Source: Dactylonectria macrodidyma (Eukaryota; Ascomycota; Sordariomycetes; Hypocreales; Nectriaceae). Taken from it: 64,000 bases of DNA. The DNA lies in contig JAGMUV010000026.1 of the NCBI GenBank assembly GCA_020744425.1, positions 682,001-746,000 of the forward strand. The letters are read 5' to 3'. The position numbers were made by a program, and so were the translations under genes. Below, piece by piece: positions 1-10,456 of the stretch. Numbering within the stretch: the stretch's first letter is position 1; every line of letters starts with the position of its first letter. The notes under the pieces were generated by a model that searched no databases, had not been told where the DNA came from, and was given only the letters and a program-made list of their open reading frames with translations.

Positions 1-1236
1 CGTTGAGAGCCATCAGGACGCTCAGGTTGCTGAGATTCCATTAGTATTTCATCTTTTATTTGAATGCCATCGGGGGCCCAGGGGGGTTGGTTCTTACATA
101 ATGCTGCTGAGCAGGGTGCAACAAGAACCGACAAAGGTACGGAACGCGACGTTCTTAAGACGTTCGTTGGCGGGGGTCTTGGGCATGTTCTTGAACGAGT
201 ACAGATCTATAGGATGTTAGATTGCAATTCCTTGGGGGTCTGGACATGGATATGTGAGACTGACTCTTGAGAGGGATGAGGAAAAGGATGGTGAGATAGA
301 TGTTGACGATGGCGTCGAAGGTGATGAGGGGAATCATGGAGATACTCCGCATGCCAATGATGCAAACTCCGTTCTCGTCGATCCTGGCAATTCGGCTGCG
401 AGCATGTTGGTTAGTTGAGGTTTCCAGGTGGACCCTGGTGGTGGATGGCTTACAAGATAAAGTTGAGGATGACGACGACGGTGTAGAGGCCAAGCATGCC
501 AAACGAGTTAAAACAGTAGAGCTTCGACTGAAGGCGGGTCTTAGGAGTGCCACGAATGATGTGCTAACAGTGGTCAGCATCACGTCGAAATGTGGTTGGG
601 GTTGAGTCTGTGACTTACAGCCTTCTCGACAAGGAAAACGTAAATGAACTGAGGAAAGAGTTAGTGGTTATACTCGAGCTTAATATCGGACGCAATGACT
701 TACAATCTGCGAGCATGTTAGTCCATGTCACACATGTTCTCCGTAGGGAGATGAGCGACTGACCTTGGTGGTGACGTAGCAGACGAGGCAGAGCAGAATG
801 GCGCCGTGGCACAGAGCATAGCTCGAGTTGACGCCAAATATTTGCTGCAGAATGGCGGTGACGATGACGAAAAGCATGGAGTCGACATAAATGGCGAAGA
901 CGACTGCGGGTTGTTTAGTGTCACGCAAGATGGCGGAGTCTCTGGGAGCAAACAGTGACTTACGCCAGACCACGAATGGTAGATTGGTCCATACTTTGAT
1001 GGCAGTACATCTTTGGTCTACAGGCTCGTCAGCAGTCATCCAGAGATTATCTTGGTCCAGCCCAGGACGCCAACATGTCGGGGGGCGGGCTTCTTACAGA
1101 GGCAGATGGAGAGGACGGAGATGGAGGCGAGGGCGACGAGCAGGCCCATGACGTCGCCGGCAATGGGCACAGGGGCACCGCCCTTGTCAGAGCGGTCCAC
1201 CATGTATGACAACAACGCAGATGGAGTTGGAGCCAT
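1..1236 (-). CDS. Fungal multi-pass membrane protein, 3' end outside window
   Basis: Conserved hypothetical integral membrane protein of filamentous ascomycetes, recognised from memory of the family; function unknown. I place nine exons: 1236-1098, 1017-964, 903-764, 706-704, 648-619, 563-454, 395-265, 206-98 and 29-1. All eight introns are GT-AG and phases agree throughout (about 248 residues visible). The start is the ATG at 1236 (MAPTPSALLSYMV), followed by a conserved AGDVMGL segment. Hydrophobic segments include LLVALASISVLSICL, YVDSMLFVIVTAIL, ALCHGAILLCLVCYV, FGMLGLYTVVVILNFI and FDAIVNIYLTILFLI, so at least five membrane spans. The fourth exon is only three bases (ATT, Ile); skipping it gives one intron 763-649 and a protein one residue shorter. 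The gene runs off the left edge at a segment reading NLSVLMALN. It looks like an intact host gene. Confidence 0.85.
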
Positions 1237-2909
1237 GGTAGGCGGGTGGTTGGTGGTGGTGTCTTGATGAAGGCCTCACAACCCGAAGATGCCTTGGTGG
1301 TCGAGAAATCCGAGCAAAACCCGTAGTCCACTGGGGACAGGGGAGTCTGGCGGTGGGGCGATGGTAATAATAAGCAGCAAGAGCCAAAGTTAAGAGACAA
1401 GAGCCACAAGACGACGAAGTGGAGGGTGGGGGAATTCTCCGGGTGGATGTGGATCGAGTCAGTAGCTTGAGACTTCTGGCACGGAGTGCGATCGAGACAC
1501 TGGCCTAGGGCACCAACGAACCAAGGAAATCAAGGCGCAGCGGGAGAAGCTAAGGGCGTGTCTGAGTCTTTTGGGTCTGAGTGCTGTGTTTGGCTGTGTC
1601 TGGGTCTGAGTGAGTGCTATCTGTGTCCGTGTGCGGCGTCTCAACAAAAGGTGGAGGACGCCAGGCGCAGCGGAAACGGGCACGATGGCGGCTTATTAGT
1701 ACGGGCCTTAGAGGGAGGGCAAAGAATGGATATCGGAGTGAAGCTTTGGCCGTGGGAATCTCGGTGGTGGCAGTGGCAGTAGTGGTGCTAGTTGGTGGCA
1801 ATTACACCCCGAAGTCGATCGGGAGGAAGAGCGACAGTGAAAGAGGGCAAAGGAAGAGGAGAAGGGGAGGATCTCGGCTGGATGGGGGACTGGCGGAATC
1901 GTAATTGGGTTAATGTCATCAAGAGGACAAGGTTGAGGTGGCGCCTTGATGTTTTCCGGCGCCAGGCCTGCTTGGTGTGACATGCAATGCACAAGTGCAT
2001 ACTCCGTATTGCTTTTTCACTGGGGATTAGTTGGTACCAGGTCCAAGTCCGGGTACAGGTGATTTGAGTTCTACTACTTCTCAGCAGTCCGTGATCTGGT
2101 AGTCGTGGTTCGTACGGATACGGTGCTTGCGAAAGAGCGTTTGGCCCGTCTCTGCTCTCGGATCCGCATCCGTCTCCTCCGCTCTGAAGGCTGGATAGAA
2201 CTGGGCGCTGTGGCGGCGATTGGGTTGAGATGGCGGCCGTCGTGACTGCCGTTCGTCGATAGCGTCTGCTCTCAGACTGTCAAAACGTCACGATGCTCGA
2301 TACCGCCCTCCTTCACGGCCTCGTGGCGCTCGTATATTTCCCCGAGAAGCTTTAGTGACCAAAGGAAATCTCCGTACGGCCTAGTCGGGACGGGGGGTGT
2401 ATCGAATGACCTTGCGATTAACGCGAATGGTTTGTGTTGATGGAGCAGGAGGCACGCCGCGAAGAGAGGGTCCGGGTCGCAAGATTATGCAACAGCCGCA
2501 GCTGGGGAATGTCTATGTGTAAGGGTAAAAAGGTGGAGTATGTGGTGATGGTTGAAGATGATGTTGACGAGATAATGTATGCTCTGGACGAGAGTCAAGA
2601 TCGTGGTTATACAGTCAGTCGAGGGGATTATAAGTCCCGGCCGAGGAATCTGTCAGATATCTATCCAACTTGATCCTTTTGCCCAGCCTTAAAATGATCA
2701 ATCATTTGTTCCCTGCGTCCCATTCTTTCATCCCGTCCCCTCCCATCCCGCGTCACCCTCCATTACAATCTGATCCCGCATGGCATGGCTACTGCCGAGC
2801 TGCATCAGACAGGTCAACAGACAAAACAAGACAAGACAAGATTAGACTAGGACAGACAAAACAGACAGCATCTTGCACCAAAACAAGCAGCTAAATGGAT
2901 CACCGTCAC

Positions 2910-2934
2910 ACGCACACACACACACACACACACT
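2910..2934. repeat. (CA)n microsatellite
   Basis: An almost uninterrupted CA dinucleotide run. Confidence 0.85.
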
Positions 2935-2994
2935 CAAAGCTCCAAAGTATACCTAGTACACACATTCGTGTGGGTGGGAAAGAAAACAAAAAGG

Positions 2995-3016
2995 CCCGCC
3001 GCCGCCGCCGCCGCCG
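2995..3016. repeat. (CCG)n microsatellite
   Basis: Seven consecutive CCG/GCC units in non-coding DNA. Confidence 0.85.
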
Positions 3017-5707
3017 CTACAACAACTGGCATTAGTGTATGTGGGTCTTCACTTTCAACGCACATGCCTCGAAAAGATACCCCGAGCCTAGCGCCCTCAA
3101 CCAAATCGACAAAATCCCCGCCGCCGTCGACAAATCACGGGCACGGCCAATAGCTAAAACCTCGAGCTTGTCTAGGTCCCGGCCTCTCATCGAGGTCGAC
3201 CCCAGGAGCTTAGTGCGGGCTAGCGACGCCAGTGAGGCCAGAGAGGGTCGACCCAACATCAAACAGCGTTGACGGTCGGGCGGGCGGATAGATCGCTAAA
3301 TGTTTATCGTCTTCAGAGGCGATCTCGAGCTCGATATGGCACGGATCTCCCAGAAACTACGGGATTTGCCAGCCCGCAGTGCACTGACACCGGGGCCTGG
3401 CCCGAGGAACCCGTCTCCGTGCCTCGGGAGCTTTGCGTAACCTTCTCATAAATACGTGCCGCACTAGACAGCCTAGTGTGACCCCTCGACCACTAGCAGC
3501 GTGTGCCATGCCGGCAGCTATGATGGAGCAAGCCACGGTGGCTGAAGGCAGATGAGGTCCCCAAAGGCCGAGGGAGCTGGCAAAAGCTTGACTCACAGGA
3601 TGGGCTAGTATCACCACAGGCTAGCCTGGCTGGCCTGGGTGGCCGCTACTGCCAGGTCCTCGTCTGAGGATAGCTCAGGGCAATCAAGGATGGCTTGTTT
3701 GGTCATTATCTAGTTCCTCTGGATGAGAAACAGGGCCAGCTGAGGTCGTTGGACGGGTGGTTCTCGCTAGACAAGTGAGGAGGGAGGCCTGGCGGTTGTT
3801 CTGGCGGTTGGCGGGTCGGGGGTGGCAGTTGGTTGGTGCTGGTCTCTGGCGTTACGAATGCACTGTGGGTCTGTCTTGGCCGACTGCATGGTACGTGGCA
3901 CAGTGGAGTGCCACAGCGAAGAGACGTAACATGGAGAGTGGTCTATCCCTTTGACTGTCGTAAGCCTCCATCTCCGTACCATGCAGGGGGGTCCAGTCAA
4001 CCAGAAAGCATCAAATCAAAGGTACATTTATCCCCACCTAATTTTGCTGGCGCCATGAGTCCCAGCAATTGCCAAGTCTACATAGAGCTACATCACACTC
4101 TTGACAGCAGTATCGTGACTGCGGCACCCTGTGGCGATTACCGCTGACTGCAGACAATGCTGCCCTTGATTTCCAAGGCCGAGGCTGACCTAGCCGGAAG
4201 CATTGACAAGCCAATCATTGGGATTTTCCTTTGCGGACACGATTGTGCTGTAATACAGGCGTGAATTCGTCCCCAGTCCGAAATCTCTCTCTTGACTGTG
4301 TCTTCTGTGCATAGGTCTCAATGATGTTATTCACAAGCCGCTGCCACCAGTCAGCTTGGTTGTCAACTGGCTTCCATTGCGGCTGCCCTCGTTGCTGCAA
4401 AATGAAGCTGTTGACGAGGGCTATTTCTAGCAGAAAGTCCCAAGCTAGGGCCTTCCAGCCGCCTCTACGGACACGGCGGTCAAGGCCTCAATACGCTCGC
4501 ATTTGGTCTCCACGATCCACAGCATTCATCTCATCATTGTAGATAGCAGCGATGGATGGGATAGAAATCAGCTTGACAGGCTCGTCACCAAAAAAAACAC
4601 CGTATTGGTCGTGCTTGCATTTGGTCTGTTATCGGCCTTTTCCTCCGACGGTCAAGTCTTTCGTTGCCTCTGAATATAGTTGTCAGGAACAACACAAGGG
4701 CGTTGTCTTTCCAAGTGACCTGGTTGGCCTTAATGTCAGCTGTATGGATAGCCCTGATGTCATTGAATTCGAGGCTGCCGGCAGCTGTGTTATCCGCAGC
4801 TTTATTCTTAACAAGGGGCTTGTAGATGCCATAGTTCCTGCGGGCTGTGCTCGTGGCGCCGTGGCCACACTGCCGGAGTCGTCGAAAGAGGTCGCAGGAA
4901 GAGAATAGGTTATCAAGAAATACATGGTATGTGGATTCCGGCAGCAGATTTACTAGGGCAAAAACCACAGCTTGTGTCGGGTTCAGATAGATCGTATTTC
5001 TCTCTCGTCGCTGCTGCCGCACCCGCCGTAGCTGTAACGGCAGGCGCCGGTAGGTCGGCCGGACCCCAACGGGCCCGAACTTCCGGCCCGGCCTGTGCCA
5101 AATCTACCGCAGGAAATACCCTCGTTGGGCCACAGCCCAGACTTTGAAACCGGCGGGGGTTGGTTTGGAAGGGATAGCTGTTGTCTCAAGGGATCGTCTG
5201 AGAAAGTGGACCATACACTCATCTACAGCAATAGATGTGCCTGGTATATAGAAGATGGTAGACGTGTATTGTATATAGTTGGACTATACGTTGACCCGGC
5301 TAAAGGTGCGGCCGCAGAAGGTTGTATCAGGGTCCTTATCAATAGTTGCAAAGTCATAGATGTGAAGATGCTGGGATAATAGCTGGAAGCGGTTGTAAGG
5401 CATCCATTTGATCACTGGATAGATAGGGCGTTGATCCTTAGGTCCGGAAATCTTCCAATAATCCTCGATCTGTGGCTCCCTATGTATTCTCATATACACC
5501 AAGATCGCAAGCCAGATGTAGGTTTCTGCAACAGAGATCGGCTTCCAAGTCAACAGCCGTGACTGCGGCTTTAACCTGCAGCTGCCATCCTTATGCTGCT
5601 CAAGCCGGTGACTGACCCAGCTGTTAGTATAGCAGACCCAGGTTTCTACTAAGGAAATAGGCAGGAATTGCTGGAATAGTAACAGCGGCTCTGGGGGCAG
5701 GCTGTTA

Positions 5708-5779
5708 CCATCCACGACCACTTAATGGGCACCCCCACTTAATGGGCCACCAAAATTTCGGTCCTCCCATACAAAATCT
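5708..5779 (+). repeat. Left TIR of Fot1/pogo element
   Basis: Starts CCATCCACGACC and matches the inverse complement of 7862-7933 for 72 bases without mismatch, then one mismatch and six further matches. Confidence 0.95.
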
Positions 5780-6012
5780 GAATTTTCAATTACACCGCAT
5801 TTTACCAAGAATGAAGATACTCACAAACCAAAACCTGTGCTGTATAGTCTGTGTCATGAAATTTTAATATCGGCTCAACTTTTTCCCGTCCCCCCTCGTG
5901 GCCTTGTTCTCTAGCCCTTTGAAATTTTTTCATTTTCACCTTATCCACCCCATCCGACTTCATCCACTCCAGTAGGCATATCACCTACTTTACTTATGGA
6001 ACTCCTGCCACA

Positions 6013-7777
6013 ATGGTTCGGCGTGATTATACCGACGACGACGTAGCTGAGGCTATTCTCGATATTACTGATAGAGGCCTATCGCAGACTGAGGCGGCCC
6101 AGAAACGTGGAGTGCCTCGATCGACCATTTATAGACGACTTTCCGGTCAAGCGAGCAGGAATGAACGTATCCATGCCCAGCAGCGTATTTCAAAGAGCCA
6201 GGAGGAGACTCTCCTTCGTTGGGTACTGCGACAAGAGTCTCTGGGCTATGCTCCCTCGCACAGCCAGCTCCGCGCCTGTGTCGAGGCCATCCTTCAACAA
6301 CAAGGCGATAACAAGCCTCTGGGCAAGCACTGGACCACCAGGTTCGTCAAGCGTCACCTACAACTATCTACCAAGCTTGGAAAACGCCAGGAAGCCGCCA
6401 GATTTGACGGGTTTACTCCGAAGGCGGTCAATTGGTACTTCGATATCCGGGAGAACGAGTACGGCTGGATCAAGCCTGAGAACACGGTTAACGTGGACGA
6501 GGGTGGCATAATGGCGGGTTTCGGTAAGTCCTCTATAAGTTCTCTACGTGCTTTCATAGGGCATAACTAATTGGTTGTCCATGAGGCCTGGACAGCCTCG
6601 TAATCGGGAGCTCTGACCCGAAGAAGAAGGTGTTGTTGAAGGGCGTTCAGTCGCGCGCTTGGACGTCGTTTATTGAGGCTGTCACCGCAACTGGCCGCGC
6701 TTTAAAGCCGGGAATTATCTTTAAAGGAAAAGAGCTGCAGAAGCAGTGGTTCCTTAAGGAATTCGAATTGATAGCGGACTGGCACTACATCACATCACCG
6801 AACGGCTGGACTGACAACCATATAGCTCTCGAGTGGTTGAAAGATGTCTATCTACCTCAAACGGAGCCTCGTGATGCATCGGATGCGAGACTTATTATCC
6901 TTGACGGTCACGGGAGCCATGCGCAGGTGAGCCTTTTGGTGTTTTCGCCACAGAGTCACCCGCTATAGGGTCGCTAACGAGCAGTCAGGATGAGTGGATG
7001 GCCACGTGCTTTCTGAACAACGTCTACTGCTGTTACCTACCAGCACATTGTTCTCATGGTCTGCAACCGTTGGATAATGGAATTTTTAATGTCATCAAAG
7101 GTGCGTATCGGAAAGAACTCCAAAAGCTGGCTAGTTTGACCGATTCTGCGCCGGTTGACAAAGTCAGCTTTATTCGGGCATACGCGAAAGCCAGAGAGGC
7201 GGGCATGAGGAAGGAGATTATCTTATCCGGCTGGAGGTTTACTGGAAATTGGCCTATAAATCGTCACAAAGCTCTAACACATCCGGAAATTCAACCGGAC
7301 AAAGAAAAAGTGCCGGAACGATTCCAGACGCCCAGCCCTCCTCAACTGCACTCAGATGATACGCCGAAAACGAGCCGCCAGGTTCGAGATTTGGCCAAAC
7401 ACCGAAGTCGTCCGACCAGGCGGAAGTACAGTAAGATCGCAAAGGGGCTGGAAGCTTTAGAGATGAAGGTGGCCGTTCAGAATTCGCGGATTACTGGCCT
7501 GGAGGAGCAAATGGACCGGCTGCGGCGAGGGAAGAAAAGAAAGGCGGTACCGAACCCGAACCGACGATTCATGGCTCTAGCGGAGGCTCTAGCGGCTGGA
7601 GAAGCTTTTCCTAACTCAAAGGAGGCAGAAATAGAGGTGGTTGTGGATGAGGAGGTCGAGTCGGTAATTGAGGTGGGTGTCAGGTCAGAGGACGAAAGTG
7701 ACGACTTTATGGTCGTAACAAAGCACTGCCAGCGGACACGCAGCGGTCGGGAGGTCAAAAAACCACGCAGAGAGTAA
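6013..7777 (+). CDS. Fot1/pogo transposase (DDE superfamily 1, CENP-B-like HTH)
   Basis: Cut-and-paste transposase acting on the flanking TIRs. Three exons, 6013-6523, 6586-6926 and 6989-7777, with introns of 62 and 62 bp and consistent phases, give 546 residues. Domain order: psq-type helix-turn-helix (residues 1-60, with LSQTEAAQKRGVPRSTIYRR), CENP-B-type second HTH (about 70-130), then the DDE domain. The catalytic triad is visible: NVDEGG (Asp about 162), LDGHGSH (Asp about 277) and LQPLDNGIF (Asp about 313), the DDD form of Fot1/pogo. The C-terminus is basic with a short heptad-like stretch, then an acidic tail. Start: first ATG after the left TIR, followed by the HTH. No lesions, so the copy may be active. 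Confidence 0.93.
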
Positions 7778-7861
7778 AATTTGATCAATTTTATGGAGAG
7801 TCTCTTTACTAACTTCGATTTTGATTGACAACGTGGTCCGTTTTTATGTGCACCAAAATTT

Positions 7862-7933
7862 AGATTTTGTATGGGAGGACCGAAATTTTGGTGGCCCATT
7901 AAGTGGGGGTGCCCATTAAGTGGTCGTGGATGG
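7862..7933 (-). repeat. Right TIR of Fot1/pogo element
   Basis: Inverse complement of the left TIR; followed by the TA target duplication at 7934-7935. Confidence 0.95.
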
Positions 7934-8224
7934 TATCTCAAAGAGCTGGCTTGGAATGATGAAAGGTTCGAAGCTATAACCGGGGTCCGGTACCGGATCA
8001 TGTATCGGCCGGCAGCTCGCGGCGGCTGTCATCAATACGAATGAAGCTATTGTCATCATACGCATTGACTGCCTGGCTGGAGAGCTGTTGTAAATCCATG
8101 AGGGCGCATAGAATGAGTTGTATGGTGAATTGGGCGGGGTTGATTTCGCCGGCGCTCAGAGTCACTCATGGGCGGTGGAGGTGGAGGCTTACGACAAAGG
8201 GATACGTGGGTCATTACGGAGGAC

Positions 8225-8250
8225 GATAGGGGACACTATTGCAAAACTCC
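8225..8250 (+). repeat. Left TIR of three-gene element copy 1
   Basis: Reads GATAGGGGACACTATTGCAA followed by AACTCC. Inverse complement of 13607-13632 except for three positions. Confidence 0.8.
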
Positions 8251-8870
8251 CTTTTGGGTTTAGGCGCTTTGCCCCTTAGTCATCCGAGTACTTCGGGTCA
8301 GCATGAGATATGTACTGCTGACTAGCAGCGGGCCCGCGCGGTGATCTTCTGTCGATCCAACTGCCAGCCCGCAGCATCAGCTCGTAGCGCAAATGGGTAG
8401 GTATCCAGCTCGCAAATCACTTGCTATTCTATTGGTCGCACAACGCAATATCTGGAACTTGGTCCAGACAAAATGAATTGATATTTTCTAAGCAGATTCA
8501 CCAAATAACTATAATTTGCTATTGTTATGATCGAAGACAGCGACTGTACCAAACATAAGGAAAGCCGAGTCGCCCAGCCCCTACCCTGGATGGCGCTGGG
8601 AACTTTAAATGCCAACGACCTCGAGAGTCTGAAGTTTTTCGTTATATGATCCCGAGCTGAGACTTGAGGTCCAAAGTCTCAATTCTCAGTCCTGGCCACA
8701 GCCATCTCCTGTGTGCGATTATCTCAGGAAGAGGAGCAGCGTCGTGAGACCAGAGCGTTGCCGCAGTAATCCAGCTTCTGGTCAGCAGCGGACTAGCGCA
8801 ACAACCTCCTGCTCAACTGAGCCTAGCGCTCTTCACACAGCCATGGTAAAGGGCAATCTTGTTTTGTTCG

Positions 8871-8899
8871 GTGTATATTAAAGCGCCGTGTATATTAAA
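8871..8899 (+). promoter_or_regulatory. Direct repeat GTGTATATTAAA x2 upstream of the c1 gene
   Basis: The 12-mer occurs at 8871-8882 and 8888-8899, 72-100 bp before the chosen ATG (8971). It is A/T-rich and TATA-like, so a core promoter role is possible. The gene-free stretch 8251-8970 shows nothing else. Confidence 0.35.
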
Positions 8900-8970
8900 T
8901 GGTCATCTCTAACAGGAGTCCGTTTTTCTTCTCTTCTTTTCGTAGCTTTTCCCTCTTTTATTCAAGCGAG

Positions 8971-10456
8971 ATGGGTCCTCCAAATATCCCTCCTGAGCAT
9001 GTCTATTGCATCCAGGCCGGAAAGAAGCACTATGATCTCTTTACAACCATATATGTTGACGCGAACTATTGCGGCCGTTGCGGCTTGGCCAACCCCTTTC
9101 GATCCCAGCGTCGGGCCAGGTCAAAAACTCCGGCACTTCCCGGCCCATATGATGAGGTGGTCGAGGTAGAGGACTCTCCGCCACGGCCAGTCAGTCCAGC
9201 AAGTCGGCTGCTGCGTGACAAGCCGAAACCATTATCATCCATCGGCATTGGGCGCGCCCAGCTACTTCCCAACGAAGTGTCTGCCCTTGGCGCGGTGAAT
9301 ACACGGGCACGCATACCTCCCTCCGAGGCATCAAGCAGCCCTCAGTTCATGACTGTCGCATCAGCGGCCAGTTGCGCTATTCAGAACTCCAAGGGCAGCA
9401 CCAGAAAGCCTGCGAAGCAACGCACTGGCTACCAGTGGGTTCATATCAGTCTTCTGCTTGTGAGCTTGGAGACAAGGTACTTCAATGGCCTTTCGGTGGA
9501 GGTCCCAGAGACGGTGTTGCCTCTGAAGGATACGGTGATCAAGTTTTCCTCGGCGGATCTGCTGACTTGGCCCTCGTTCACTGGGACTTTGTTCGATCAC
9601 CTCCGCCCGCTTCCGAGTGCGATCGATCCTGCCAACAAAGATCTCTGGAGTCTTTCGTACGCCTCAACCTTCTCTGGCAAAAAAATTGTCACCGTTCCCA
9701 ATACCGACAAGTACACGACGCCGTCGGGTATGCTCGCATCGGGACACTTTTCGAACAACCAGGCAGGGCAGTTGAAGGTGCTGGTCGTCCTTACATCCAT
9801 GGATGTGGTTGATAAGCAGGAGCCGGTCACACCGCTGAGGCCAGATGAATACTCGACGCCAGTCAAGGAAGAAAAGAAACGGAAGGTCAAGCAAGAGGAC
9901 ACTAGCCCAGCCTTCGGGCGCAAGAAGCGCGTCAAGAGGCAGGTCAAGGAAGAGAGGGGCAGCGTGGAGAGGGATCAAGTCAAACAGGAGATACACGTCA
10001 AGGTCAAGCAGGAAGAGCCTGTTCCAACTTCCTCCTACCAGAGCCCGATACGCGATGAGCTTAGAGATATTGCCAAAGAAGTCGCTAGGCAGGGAGATGT
10101 GGTAGATCTTAGTGAACTGGAGGATCCACTTTCCGATCTAGTGTTTGACGGCATCCATGATGGGAAGGGAGATGAAGGCGTGGTGGACGAAGAAGACCAA
10201 GCCAACGAATCAGATTTTGAGGACGAGACAAGTTTTGTTCTGAAGTCCGTAAGAAGCCAGACCACCTCATCACCGAGCCGAGCACTGACCCTAACAGGTA
10301 AATCCGGAATCGATTCCTCAAATCGTGGGGGGAACTCAACCACAAATGCCCGACACTGATGCTACTGAAGAGCTTCCACCAGCCCACTCTACACGCTTCA
10401 AAGGCACAAAGACACCCACAACGTTCGCTTCTCGATATAGGAAAAGGAAGGATTGA
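8971..10456 (+). CDS. c1: zinc-motif protein rich in SUMO-consensus sites (three-gene element)
   Basis: No family recognised. Two exons, 8971-10248 and 10298-10456, separated by a 49-bp GT-AG intron with branch site CTGAC, give 478 residues. Reading straight through the donor would end at 10359; the spliced frame is preferred because it continues openly to a basic tail, RYRKRKD. N-terminus: EHVYC and YCGRCGLANP, a possible zinc site. The middle (about 170-300) is probably beta-rich. Residues 310-370 contain repeated psi-K-x-E motifs (VKEE, VKQE, VKEE, VKQE, VKQE), then an acidic region. The gene at 62816-61680 shares the N-terminal YCxxC block, a similar central domain and SUMO-type motifs. 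Start: ATG 8971 by position relative to the homologue; an in-frame ATG at 8899 exists. Role inferred: accessory factor of the transposon, perhaps targeting or chromatin interaction. Confidence 0.75.

Larger units (their letters stand above)
1237..3914. other. Gene-poor stretch upstream of the membrane-protein gene
   Basis: No convincing gene. The part next to 1236 is C/T-rich on the minus strand, as expected for the 5' leader and promoter of the membrane-protein gene. Open frames here (for example 2434-2673 and 3039-3272, plus strand) are short, compositionally biased and unrelated to any family I recognise. Two microsatellites lie at 2910-2934 and 2995-3016. Confidence 0.5.
5708..7933 (+). 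mobile_element. Fot1/pogo-type DNA transposon, apparently intact
   Basis: A 2226-bp element with 72-bp perfect terminal inverted repeats (5708-5779 and 7862-7933), flanked by TA on both sides (5706-5707 and 7934-7935), the TA duplication expected of Tc1/mariner/pogo elements. Inside each TIR the motif CACTTAATGGGC occurs twice in direct orientation. It carries one intron-containing transposase gene with no stop or frameshift and sits inside the piggyBac-like relic, so it is the younger insertion. A fragment with the same left end lies at 35484. Confidence 0.93.
4215..8085 (-). pseudogene. piggyBac-like transposase pseudogene (interrupted)
   Basis: Pieces of a DDE_Tnp_1_7 (piggyBac-type) transposase on the minus strand: N-terminal AVNAYDDNSFI near 8075-8030, then after the insertion LLFQQFLPISLVETW (5721-5284), the central part with ALVNLLPESTYHVFLDNLFS (5022-4585), which keeps the second catalytic Asp, and a C-terminal piece around 4400-4215. 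Between the pieces there are frame changes and stops, and the first catalytic block is damaged. It aligns along its length with copies at 13783-15490 and 38424-40384. Not functional. Confidence 0.8.
3915..8230 (-). mobile_element. Decayed piggyBac-like element split by a Fot1/pogo insertion
   Basis: Without the 2226-bp insertion at 5708-7933 this relic is about 2.1 kb, the size of the intact copy at 38335-40541. Degenerate inverted ends are visible: around 3944-3980 the sequence CTATCCCTTTGACTGTCG continues AAGCCTCCA, and the inverse complement of 8165-8205 reads TATCCCTTTG-TCGTAAGCC. The right end finishes GATAGG at 8225-8230, matching the CCTATC start of the other two piggyBac-like copies. 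The left boundary is approximate. Confidence 0.65.

Noticed and set aside
2434..2673. Small plus-strand frame in the gene-poor region
   Set aside because: No domain, no homologue recognised, no splice or promoter context.
3032..3272. Overlapping frames on both strands with Arg/Ser-rich products
   Set aside because: Composition reflects repetitive CG-rich DNA; nothing supports coding.
10249..10359. c1 ending at 10359 without splicing
   Set aside because: The donor GTAAGA and acceptor CTAACAG give a 49-bp intron and an open frame to a basic C-terminus that stops exactly beside a1.
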